Both the position numbers and the translations under genes were made by a program. The notes under the pieces are model-generated. The model did not search any database, was not told the origin of the DNA, and saw only the letters and a list, made by a program, of their open reading frames with translations. From assembly GCA_030867875.1 (NCBI GenBank), contig JAOWCC010001634.1, positions 10,930,778 through 10,994,777 of the forward strand: DNA of 64,000 bases, read 5' to 3'. This DNA comes from Actinernus sp. WN-2022 (lineage: Eukaryota; Cnidaria; Anthozoa; Actiniaria; Actinernidae). Numbering within the stretch: the stretch's first letter is position 1; each line of letters opens with the position of its first letter. Below, piece by piece: positions 24,113 to 33,591 of the stretch.

Positions 24113-24298
24113 ATGACAGACGATACAAACGGACTTGATATGGCTTTGGAGCAAGCGTACGAAACTTGCGGCATTTCTGAATTATTTCCCGAACAGAGAA
24201 AGGCGATATTACCCCTTGTTTCCCGGAAAGACCTTGGCCATCACAGCTGCATCTATAGGCGACGACCAGGTAGAGAATCGAGAGGAGAAATTATGTAG
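24113..24298 (+). pseudogene. RecQ-like helicase N-terminal fragment, left arm
   Basis: Starts MTDDTNGLDMALEQAYETCG and continues ISELFPEQRKAILPLVSRKD. The F.PEQ..AI pattern is motif 0 (Q motif) of RecQ-family DNA helicases, which unwind duplex DNA with ATP. The expected continuation into the ATP-binding loop is replaced by HHSCIYRRRPGRES and a stop after 61 codons. CCAAT and TATA-like sequences lie 50-80 bases upstream, so this arm may still be transcribed. It is non-functional as a helicase. Confidence 0.7.
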
Positions 24299-24826
24299 CC
24301 TTCTAAATATTCTACAGCTCGCCAGAATAACGCACTTTCCTGTACTGCAGAATTCTTTTGTTTTACAGCTTCAAACCTATGTCGACTAACCCTAACCATA
24401 TCCTGTTTGAGCTGCTCTGGTTTTTTGGGCAGCAGGATTTTTTTAAACAGGATTTTTCGTACAGTATTTCAAGCGCATGGTGACAACACTGATCTAACGA
24501 CCGGATTTGTTGTACTTTACAATTTGTCAAAATCAAGACTGTTCAAAATTCTGAAAACATAAATATTTAGGCAAATGTGTTCACTCCTGTAGAAATTTCA
24601 TGCCATTCCATGAAAGATTTAGTCTTCTTAAGGCGAAAAAACTAAGATATTTCAGCTTTTAGGACAGCAAAATTGTCAACATAAAGTGTGTTAAAAATTA
24701 TGCAAACATAAATAATTGCCCAAATGTCGTGAAACTATTACCATGACATACTCAGTACGTGTGATTTGGCCTTCTAAATGCCAACATTCTAGGAGACATT
24801 ACATTTTAATATGGCATACAAAGCGG

Positions 24827-25233
24827 TCGAGGTCGGAAAATTAATGATTTTCCAAAGCCCGTAGCTAGTAGATTCATAAACATCGCGATATCGATGCACT
24901 TCCTATCAGATTTTCCCGGTACACGTCTGAGGATAACATGTTTTTCCACGTTCCGATCCGTTTCTATAAGTTTGAAGCTGTAGAACATATTCTGCAGTGC
25001 ATGAAAGAGCCGTGATTCTGGCGAACTGTTGAAGTTGTAGAAGGCTACATAATTTCTCCTCTCTTGATTCTCGACCTGGTCGTCGCCTTATAGATGCAGC
25101 TGTGGTAGCCAAGATCCTTCCGGGAAACGAAGGATAATAATGCCTTTCTCTGTTCGGGAAATAATTCAGAAATGCCGAAAGTTCCGCACGCTTTTTCCAA
25201 AGCCATATCAAATCCGTTTGTATCGTCCGCCAT
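24827..25233 (-). pseudogene. RecQ-like helicase N-terminal fragment, right arm
   Basis: The minus-strand counterpart begins MADDTNGFDMALEKACGTFG, then ISELFPEQRKALLSFVSRKD, stopping at 25045. Further inside, near 24830-24865, another frame reads LLATGFGKSLIF, the Walker A loop of RecQ helicases (TGFGKSL). Motif 0 and Walker A are thus both present but separated by about 250 bases, either by an unspliced intron or by rearrangement. No motifs II-VI follow. Confidence 0.7.
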
Positions 25234-25653
25234 TTGGCTTCTCCTTCATGCAGGCTCCACTAGACATTCCACGTATCCTCAGTTCTCCAAAAATAAAACC
25301 TTCGCTCTGATTGGTCGAGATTAAATGACGTCAGGAACTCGGTTTCTGCCAAAGTCCATCAGACGGGGAGGTGGGAGGGAGTGAGCTGACGACCTCGTAC
25401 CGTCTGAAAATCAGGCTATCGATGACTTGGACTGCATAGAAACATTTATCTTGAGTTGTAGTTTTAGAAAAATAAACAATCTTACATGGGAATATTAATA
25501 TCAGTTACATATTAATTACGTTATTGTAGCAGGAGTTAATATCTAAACAGATAATTCCATAAACAATAAAATATACTACCCAGTTTTCGTTTATTGTTGT
25601 AGTTGGTTCAAATCGCATTATAATATTGTTGGCAAAAGAGGCTAACACCAGAA

Positions 25654-26280
25654 CCCGATGGGTTTATGGCCCGTGTACGCCGCACAAGATACGTCACAGC
25701 TATGCTACTACGTCACATCTACACAGAGGAACAGTGGAACAGTAGAACGCAGCTACACAGAGGAACAGTGGAACACTAGACACAGAGGAACAGTGGAACA
25801 GTGGAACACTAGACACAGAGGAACAGTGGAACACTAGGAACAGTGGAACACTAGGCACTGTTCCACTGTTCCTCTGTGCTTAGTGTTCCACTGTTCCACT
25901 GTTCCACTGTTCCTCTGTGCCTAGTGTTCCACTGTTCCACTGTGGCTAGTGTTCCACTGTTCCTCTGTGTAACTGCGTTCTACTGTTCCACTAATCCTCT
26001 GTGTAGCTGCGTTCTACTGTTCCACTATTCCTCTGTGCCTAGTGTGCCACTGTTCCTCTGTTCCACTGTTCCTCTGTGCCTAGTGTTCCACTGTTCCTCT
26101 GTTCCATTGTTCCTCTGTGTAGCTGCGTTCTACTGTTCCACTGTTCCTCTGTGCCTAGTGTTCCACTGTTCCTCTGTGTAGCTGCGTTCTACTGTTCCAC
26201 TGTTCCTCTGTGTAGATGTGACGTAGTAGCATAGCTGTGACGTATCTTGTGCGGCGTACACGGGCCATCAACCACCCGAT
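25654..26280. repeat. Foldback element enclosing a GTTCCACTGTTCCTCTGTG minisatellite
   Basis: Outer arms of about 70 bp (ATGGCCCGTGTACGCCGCAC...CACATCTACACAGAGGAACA and the inverse) enclose dozens of short repeats of CACTGTTCCTCTGTG with interspersed CTAGTGTTC and GTAGCTGCGTTCTA. The repeats switch from the AGAGGAACAGTGG strand to the complement near 25858, so the interior is itself a large inverted repeat. The open frame at 25876-26181 is only the repeat translated. Confidence 0.85.
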
Positions 26281-26346
26281 GGACAACTAAGGATGAGTAA
26301 GCATGCTTGGCATGGCAGAACATACTCAAGCTTTACATGTTTTACA

Positions 26347-26650
26347 TATAATTATCAAACTCATTAATAATTCATGAAGCAACAACAAAGGTAATCACCG
26401 ACCGATAAGTGATCTTTAAATCTGATACAGATTTCGTCCTGATTTACATAAACTTTGGCTTCGATTTTCTCGGCCAAAATAAGTCGTATCGCCAAAATAA
26501 CTGAAAACATGACATTTAGACGTTTGATAAGTAAGATAAAGAATTCGCGTCCAATCTTTATCCGATTTACAAACTCTCGCTTTCAGCTCGAGTTTGTAAA
26601 TCGGAAAAAGATCGGCCTCTCATTCTTTATCTATTATCTATTACTTATTA
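26347..26650 (+). repeat. Interspersed repeat family A, copy 2
   Basis: Same unit as 3169-3462, starting TATCAAACTCATTAATAATT and ending CTATTACTTATTA, with the internal GCAGCTCGAG-type hairpin in the form CTTTCAGCTCGAGTTTG. Overall similarity is clear through the full length. Confidence 0.8.
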
Positions 26651-26961
26651 GTGCGAGAGCCAATCTAGTGCAATAGATTATACCACGATGACCTCTATAC
26701 ACAACAATAGATCCATCAAGCTAAAACTTGAGAACTATCATTACGCCACCAGTTCTCTGTGTGTTCCAGTTCAATGACCAAGAGTTTCCTATGTTTTTTA
26801 GTTCAGTAGGCACGGCAGTTCATGAATAACTACTAATCACCCTGTACTACGGCTGAAATATTCAAAGCCGCCCACACTTTTAGCTCGATGGATCAATTGT
26901 CGTGGTTTATAGAGGTCATCACGTGGTATAATCTATCACACCAGATTGGCTCTCGCACTAA
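26650..26961. mobile_element. MITE with ~85-bp TIRs
   Basis: AGTGCGAGAGCCAATCTAGT at the left and the inverted form AGATTGGCTCTCGCACTA at the right; arms extend through TAGATTATACCACG.TGACCTC and a GATCCAT.AAGCTAAAA block. The 140-bp centre is non-coding. It starts exactly at the end of repeat A copy 2. Confidence 0.8.
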
Positions 26962-27268
26962 TTGAATCTTTATACGCTTTAGAACTACCAAGGGAGAGTA
27001 AACAAATAAAACTGATTTTAACTGCTACAATACCCGAAAAGTACCATGAAATGGCCACCAAACCACTAGGATATTTGAATGGGATAATTTTCTTTTTGTT
27101 TCCTTTGTATTGAATCTGAATCTACACCTACATCTGAATCTACATCTACATAAGAACAAGTATATAAAAGAACCTAAAGAAATTGACTATACGTTTTGCG
27201 ATTTGCAAGGAGTGATTTCTTTTCCTTTTACAATGCAGTAACGCATACGCTGTAAAGTCAGTCAGATA

Positions 27269-27841
27269 TTAAAGTGCATATGAAGCGAAAATTAAGTTGA
27301 TCTAATGTTAAAATGCTTTCGAAATGAGGAATAATGACATTTTCCGTTTGTCAACATCTCATCTCGTTTCAGAGATATTCAGGTTTTTGTAATATGCAAA
27401 TGAGCTCACCTATGACGTCATATTGTTTGCATTGCCTTGAGACAAATCACAAAATGAAGAATATCTCTAAAAGTATTGGATAAAAACTATTGAAACTTTG
27501 CACATATATGGCACTATGGAAAGTACACATCATTGTGCAAATAACTGTGGTGTTGCTATGGAAACTCTCATGGCCCCACGCACCTTTCTCCTTGAACATA
27601 AAATTGCAATTTCTTTCCTTGTTACAAAAAAAAAAGTTGCTTAAACTACTCACATACAATGCCTACATTGTTCCAAATCTTATTTTGGACTCATACCAAA
27701 AAAAATATGTTTGACAAAGGAGAAATTAGGGAAGTTTGTGTTATTTGTAGTGGAAGCCTGGGGCCAGAGTGTTTCCATGGCAACATCATAATTTGCACAA
27801 TGATGTGTATTTTCCATAGTACCACATATGTGCAAAATACA
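27269..27841. repeat. TTAAAGTGCATATGA-headed element with internal 70-bp inverted repeat
   Basis: Begins with the same TTAAAGTGCATATGA head as the foldback at 4000. Further in, TTTGCACATATATGGCACTA...GCTATGGAAAC (27492-27567) is inverted at 27770-27840 as GTTTCCATGGCAAC...TAGTACCACATATGTGCAAA. The corresponding right end of the outer element was not found, so it may be truncated. Confidence 0.6.
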
Positions 27842-27963
27842 TGAATACTATTCAGGAGGACCAAGAAAAAGTAAAAAGAACTCCACTCAGTTGCCTGTAA
27901 TTTCTGTCGCTGAGTCAGGTACAATAGATTATTATCACCCGAAGACACTTGATAATCTCCTGA

Positions 27964-28139
27964 ACTATTCTTAATGCTCGCAAACGAAGCGCAAAGCATA
28001 AACACACCAAATATGGTTAAATAAACATAATGAGCACATGATTATGGACTTGTGATTCCCCGAGGATGGTTATAAGTACCGTCGGACCCTTGTCCGTTCA
28101 GTCTTCATAGCAGCACGAGACATCGAGATTATAGTGGAT
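27964..28139 (+). repeat. Direct terminal repeat, left copy
   Basis: Shares ACTATTCTTAAYGCTCGCAA, AAGCATAAACACACCAAATA, GTGATTCCCCGRGGATGGTT and GTTCAGTCTTCATAGCAGC with the right copy. TTATAAGTACC followed ~30 bases later by CCGTTCAGTC looks like a TATA box and initiator on the plus strand, opposite in direction to the enclosed reverse transcriptase. Confidence 0.8.
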
Positions 28140-28149
28140 ATACTGCTAC

Positions 28150-28266
28150 ACAGTTGGACAAGCTGGACAAGTACCAGGAGTTAGACAAGTACCAGGAGCT
28201 GGACAAGTTGCTGGAGCTAGACAAGTCGCTGGAGTTGAACAAGTCGCTGGGGCTGGACAAGTAGTC
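28150..28266 (+). repeat. 18-bp minisatellite encoding DKYQEL-like hexapeptides
   Basis: Six or so copies of GACAAGTACCAGGAGYTR and variants. In one frame they read LDKYQELDKYQELDKLLELD followed by further variants and a TAG. No start codon opens that frame nearby, so translation is uncertain. Confidence 0.65.
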
Positions 28267-28561
28267 TTGACAGCGGATGAGAAGTTTTGAGATAAATATG
28301 TTTGCCAGTTACAAATAGTTTTGGCTTCGTATGCTTTGTTTCGTGCGGCATTTGTTTTTCTCTTTTAGTCGAGTATTATGGTTTTCGCATAGTTTGTCTC
28401 CTTTTGTATATACATGTTCGGGAACTGAGTAGAGTCGGCAGTCCTGAAGAAACTGAATCTAATTTCATATGCTCGGGGAAGCGTGAAGAATTTTCGTAAA
28501 TGGCCTCAGTTCTGGAATTTACAAAGAATGCATTTATTTGTGGCGTGATTCATTAAACTTA

Positions 28562-29027
28562 TCGGCATAAGATGAGCTTGGGATTAGGTGCCAAGAGATA
28601 GTCATGCTGGATGCGCATGTCCACACACGACAAGGAGGTAACTATGGTAACCCCTACCACAGTCCACTACCTGACACCTGTCACACTGACCAACCTAGTC
28701 AGTGGAATACTTACCAACCATATTTACCAATGGGTGGGAGAGGCGGGAGCAAATTTGTGTAACGCAGCGAGGATAAGATCCGCCACAATCTGCCAAGTTG
28801 AGCACACCAAGTCCCTGCTAAGCTTAGGGGAGCCCCACAGTTAAGGGTGAGACCGCTGACCAGCAATGCCTCGATTTTAACTTTGCCTAAATTACATTTA
28901 TCCACATTTAAACTCATTGGCATAAGATGAGCTTGGGATTAGGTGCCTAGAGATAGTCATGCTGGATGCGCATGTCCACACACGACAAGGAGGTAACCAT
29001 GGTAACCCCTACCACAGTCCACCACCA
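28562..29027. repeat. ~110-bp direct duplication
   Basis: GGCATAAGATGAGCTTGGGA through GGTAACCCCTACCACAGTCC occurs at 28562-28671 and again at 28919-29027, with only a few differences. Each copy holds GTAACYATGGTAACC, a near-palindrome that fits the X-box consensus. The intervening sequence is unassigned. Confidence 0.75.
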
Positions 29028-29099
29028 AACCACTACCGGTGCTTGGAAAACCGGAGGGACAGTGGAAGGGGGGCACCAAGGAACCTCCGACTCCAACCA

Positions 29100-29575
29100 A
29101 ATCCCAAGCACCAGCCCAAACACAGCCAAAGCGCTCTACATGTAACTGTTAGATCCGCAACGATCTGCTACAGGAAATGCTAGTTGTGCTGCAACGATCT
29201 GCTCCAAGAAATGCTAGTTCATCCGCAACGATCAACTCAACAATCCGAAGCACTGGCCCAAACACAGCAGTAACTGTTAGATCCGCAACGTTCTGCTCCA
29301 GGAAATGCTAGTTGATCCGCAACGAACAACTCAACAATACCAAGCACTGGCCCAAACACAGCAGTGACTGTTACTGTAGATCCGCAACGTTCTGCTCCAG
29401 GAATGCTAGTTGATCCGCAACGATCAGCTCAACAATACCAAGCACCGGCCCAAACACATCAGAAGTGCTCTACATGTAACTGTTAGATCCGCAACGATCT
29501 GCTCCAGGAAATGCTAGTTAATCCACAACGATCTGCTCCAGGAAATGCTAGTTGATCTGCGACGATCAGCCCAAC
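29100..29575. repeat. Degenerate ~100-bp tandem array
   Basis: About four to five units combining GTTAGATCCGCAACG, TCTGCTCCAGGAAATGCTAG, GATCAGCTCAACAAT and CCAAGCACTGGCCCAAACAC in varying order. Lies just beyond the end of the recombinase fragment, in what would be the 3' non-coding part of the retroelement. Confidence 0.75.
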
Positions 29576-29659
29576 AAGCATGGGCTCTGCTGGTATGAGA
29601 GCCACCAACAAGCATTGTTGTCAGCCAAACTTCCATAAATTGCACGTACCTGATACAGT

Positions 29660-30700
29660 CAAACCAAGTGACGGAAAGGTTAGCCAATACCTCAGACGGA
29701 ATTCGTATATAGAGCTGGAAAGCACTGCTAGCCCATCGCCCTAGTGTCTTAATCAGATGATCCGGAACACCGTTCCTTGCGGCTACTGTAGCAGCACCGA
29801 TGCGGAAGCTGTGACTCAAGTACATTTGTAGTTACCACTGAGGAATACCTGCTCGCTCTAAGATGCGTCTCAGCGAGCTAGTTAGAAGGGAGCGAGCTAA
29901 TGGCTGACCAGATTGCAGTAAGAATAAAGGACCTGGTGTATTGACTATTTGACCAAGAACCATAGATCACCATAGAAGGCCCCAAACCCAATTTGCCCCT
30001 GCAGCGTCTGGCGTCACTTTCAAATCAGACTCAAGGACCATTCCTGGGAACAGCCAAAAGTTCACCCCGTGCCACTCAGATAAAAACTGGCACCACCACT
30101 GGGGTGATCTCTCCTGTGGTACCACTTAAGAAGATCAATCATGCATCTAATGAAGGTCTGACCAGGCCATACCACTTTTGCTGCATGATGATGGCCAATC
30201 AAGGATTCCAACTGCTGCCTATTGCACCAGCGTCGCGGAACCCATGACTTCATTAGCGCCTGCAGAGCAGTTAATTTGTCAGAAGGTAGGCTAGCTGTCT
30301 GATGAACAAAATCAAGTTGGATGCCAAGTACTACCAGAGATCTAGAGGGACCTTCACACTTTCTGGGGTGAAGAGGTAGTCCCAGCAGTTTGCATACTAC
30401 TAAGGCAATGGAAAGGTTCTGGGCACAGACTGAAGAGCCCGGAGGACCAGCAGAGACAAAGTCATCAAAGGGAATGAACTACATGTAGGTCTGATACCAT
30501 GTAATTGTTGACAAGAATCCATTCAACCATGGTTGCCACTGAGTCGAAAATAAATGGGGCCGAGCGCAACCCGAACGGGAGAGTTAAGGCAACAAACAAT
30601 TGCCCACGCCATTTTTTCATTAATAAACTTAAGCGTTTCGTGTGTGCTTTTCCAACAGATCCCACAACGAAACGTCCCCATATGGATTAATGACTTAAAT
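29660..30700 (-). pseudogene. DIRS-type RT, RNase H and tyrosine recombinase remnant
   Basis: Minus-strand order: RT palm piece WRGQLFVALTLPFGLRSAPF, then the catalytic block as FDDFVSAGPPGSS, then the connection LESLIGHHHAAKVVWPGQTF typical of DIRS RT. A short RNase H-like bit and the recombinase C-terminus follow: PLFLLQSGQPLARSL, then the HxxR motif in LSHSFRIGAATVAARNGVPD, HLIKTLGRW, and the final YIR tyrosine. The recombinase would circularise and integrate the cDNA. Most of RNase H and the recombinase N-terminus are missing, and several in-frame stops occur. Confidence 0.8.
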
Positions 30701-31269
30701 AACTCTGGGTATAATGAATGAGAGTTGGGATGTGAGATTGGGCTTTTAAGAGCCATAAATGGCCTCTCTGAGGGAACGGGAGTCTGGTTCAGTAGTTTTT
30801 TGTAAGACACAACAAAGTAAGGTGTCGCGAAAATCACATGTTTTTCCCATCCATAATACAATGAGCGTGAGTGGCGAGTGTTATGTAATAGTATCCTATT
30901 CGCATCATTCCCTTTCAGCTCGTGCAATAAGAATGGGCATTATCGCCCGCGCGAGATCAGGGAACTCCATGACTTATACCCCCGCGGCCAGCTAGGGAGA
31001 ACACCCAAACACCCATACTTAAAATACCCATACTCAAAACACCCATACTTACCACACCCAGACTTAATACGGGATAAGCGGTTTATGCGAGTATCAAACG
31101 AATTTAAACTGAATTCGAGGCCGGGGAAGGAAAGGCATTGACGTAGTCCTGCAAGGTGTTATGTCGGAGTAGACAGAAGAGGAGCCAGCGGTAAGGGTAC
31201 CCCAGCGGAAAGCAACTCAGTCGTACTTCCAGGGCGTAGGAATTGGGCCCATATCAGGTCAAAGCAAAT

Positions 31270-32920
31270 ATATAGATATAAAATCCAAAAGGAAAAGATA
31301 TGGCAACACAAATACCAAACGCACGGCAGAGCATGCCAGAACATGGAAAATAGAATACTAAAGCGAAGAATAGAAAAACGAATCAGAACATTACGGCACT
31401 GTACAAATCCGTATTTGTAAGGCCAGCACGGCGGAACTCACGGCAATACATGTGCCAAACTCACGGCAGTACATGCTATGCAACGTGCAAAAATAAAGGA
31501 TTAACGAAGAATATAAAATTAACTAGAACATTTATACCGCACTACACAAATCCGTATTTGTTAGGCCAGCACGTAAATTTATGCCAACACAAGTGCCAAC
31601 GGCAAAACATGCCGAACGTGCAAAATAAAGGACTAAAAACGAAGAATAGAAAATTAACTAGAACATTTATACCGCACTGCACAAATCCGTATTTGTGAGG
31701 CCAGCACGTAAACTTATGCCAACACAAGTGCCAACGGCTAAACATGCCGAACGTGAAAAATAAAGGACTAAAAACGAAGAATAGAAAATTAACTAGAACA
31801 TTTATACCGCACTACACAAATCCGTATTTGTTAGGCCAGCACGTAAATTTATGCCAACACAAGTGCCAACGGCAAAACATGCCGAACGTGCAAAATAAAG
31901 GACTAAAAACGAAGAATAGAAAATTAACTAGAACATTTATACCGCACTGCACAAATCCGTATTTGTGAGGCCAGCACGTAAACTTATGCCAACACAAGTG
32001 CCAACGGCTAAACATGCCGAACGTGAAAAATAAAGGACTAAAAACGAAGAATAGAAAATTAACTAGAACATTTATACCACACTGCACAAATCCGTATTTG
32101 TGAGGCCAGCACGTAAACTTATGCCAACACAAGTGCCAACGGCAAAACATGCCGAATGTGCAAAATAAAGGACTAAAAATGAAGAATAGAAAATTAACTA
32201 GAACATTTATACCGCACTGCACAAATCCGTATTTGTGAGGCCAGCACGTAAACTTATGCCAACACAAGTGCCAACGGCAAAACATGCCGAACGTGCAAAA
32301 TAAAGGACTAAAAACGAAGAATAGAAAATTAACTAGAACATTTATACCGCACTGCACAAATCCGTATTTGTGAGGCCAGCACGTAAACTTATGCCAACAC
32401 AAGTGCCAACGGCAAAACATGCCGAACGTGAAAAATAAAGGACTAAAAACGAAGAATAGAAATAGAAAATTAACTAGAACATTTATACCGCACTGCACAA
32501 ATCCGTATTTGTGAGGCCAGCACGTAAACTTATGCCAACACAAGTGCCAACGGCAAAACATGCCGAATGTGCAAAATAAAGGACTAAAAACGAAGAATAG
32601 AAAATTAACTAGAACATTTATACCGCACTGCACAAATCCGTATTTGTGAGGCCAGCACGTAAACTTATGCCAACACAAGTGCCAACGGCAAAACATGGCG
32701 AACGTGCAAAATAAAGGACTAAAAACGAAGAATAGAAATAGAAAATTAACTAGAACATTTATACCGCACTGCACAAATCCGTATTTGTGAGGCCAGCACG
32801 TAAACTTATGCCAACACAAGTGCCAACGGCAAAATATGCTGAACGTGCAAAATAAAGGACTAAAAACGAAGAACAGAAAATTAACAAGAACTTTTATAAC
32901 GCACTACACAAATCCGCGTC
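31270..32920. repeat. 135-bp satellite, about 12 copies
   Basis: The marker TCCGTATTTGT recurs at 31408, 31551, 31686, 31821, 31956, 32091, 32226, 32361, 32502, 32637 and 32778, that is every 135 bases, with two steps of 141 (a GAAATA insertion) and a diverged first step of 143. The last copy ends at 32913 in a variant. Because 135 is divisible by three, both strands read open through many copies: a 45-residue hydrophobic repeat on the minus strand and a basic one on the plus strand. Neither has a recognisable domain. Confidence 0.95.
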
Positions 32921-33172
32921 GTCCAGATACATATAGTGGTAACGAAGGAATAAAGCAATATAGGCCAAAGTTGAATTACAACGAAGGGAAATGCACCGGC
33001 GAAACTATAAAAGGAGACTAAAACGGTGATGCAACGCAAACCATGATAGACCAAAACAAAATACATACACAAGCGTAAGTGACCACGAGGACAAAAAGGC
33101 AGACACCAACCTGAACCACATAGTGAGACAAAGGATGAAATTGCCTCTAGTTCTAGCGGCTGAGCGACGTCT

Positions 33173-33268
33173 TCATGTCGGAGGAGCAGCTGGTGGAAGA
33201 TCTTGACCAGCTGGGACATTCTGTTGAGCTGCCGGAACTCTCGCGGCTTGGGGTGCTTGTCCTTCCAT
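33173..33268 (-). CDS. Short Ala/Pro/Gln-rich open frame, possible gag-like start
   Basis: MEGQAPQAARVPAAQQNVPA and a few more residues, stop after 31 codons. Lies just inside the right terminal repeat, upstream of the satellite, in the orientation of the retroelement. An Ala/Pro-rich start would fit the first protein of a tyrosine-recombinase retroelement, but it is too short to prove. Confidence 0.25.
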   Translation of the reverse strand: MEGQAPQAARVPAAQQNVPAGQDLPPAAPPT

Positions 33269-33391
33269 TTTCTTAGTACGATACTGAAGCAGCGAGGAAC
33301 GAGGTGTAGGTGTTCTGACGCGAACTGTGCGACGAACCTAGGTGGAGTTCTTATTTATACTCGCTTTGTAAGGGACTGGTGCGAATAGTAT

Positions 33392-33566
33392 ACTATTCTT
33401 AACGCTCGCAAACGAAGCGCGAAGCATAAACACACCAAATATGGTTAAATAAACATAGTGAGCACATGATTATGGACTTGTGATTCCCCGGGGATGGTTA
33501 TAAGTACCGTCGGACCCTCCTTCTCCGTTCAGTCTTCATAGCAGCGCGAGGAGATAGGATAGTGGA
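33392..33566 (+). repeat. Direct terminal repeat, right copy
   Basis: Matches 27964-28139 through its length, with a few substitutions and small indels (for example GACCCTCCTTCTCCG against GACCCTTGTCCG). It is followed within ~25 bases by the truncated IS630/Tc1-like transposase. Confidence 0.8.
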
Positions 33567-33591
33567 TCAAGGGCCCCACCCTCCCAACCCG

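Larger units (their letters stand above)
23920..25418. mobile_element. Foldback TIR transposon with 9-bp TSD carrying RecQ-like helicase fragments
   Basis: Ends are TAGCCTGATTTTCAGACGG and its inverted copy. TCGATGACT is present at 23911-23919 and again at 25419-25427, a perfect 9-bp duplication. Each ~0.5-0.6 kb arm carries, reading inward, a CCAAT box (CGACCAATCAGAGCG), a TATA-like TTTTATTTTTGG, and an open frame for the start of a RecQ-family helicase. The arms differ at roughly one residue in six, so the palindrome is not recent. TIR and TSD resemble those of the element at 59676-60674. Confidence 0.85.
27964..33566 (-). mobile_element. Degenerate DIRS/Ngaro-like tyrosine-recombinase retrotransposon
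   Basis: Bounded by ~175-bp direct repeats (27964-28139 and 33392-33566). On the minus strand the interior holds reverse transcriptase, RNase H-like and tyrosine recombinase remains in that order. The set of RT plus tyrosine recombinase with direct rather than long inverted terminal repeats fits Ngaro/PAT-type elements. It also contains a 135-bp satellite (31.3-32.9 kb) and several shorter repeats. Multiple stops and an internal deletion show it is dead. Confidence 0.7.

Noticed and set aside
25876..26181. 101-codon frame rich in CSTVPLCLVFHCS repeats
   Set aside because: Direct translation of the minisatellite in the foldback element.
31812..32819. 335-codon minus-strand open frame with repeated hydrophobic 45-residue unit
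   Set aside because: It is the 135-bp satellite translated; the plus strand is equally open and no domain or start context is present.
29100..32920. CRISPR-like regular repeats
   Set aside because: Units are 100-135 bp tandem repeats without unique spacers, in a eukaryotic retroelement setting.
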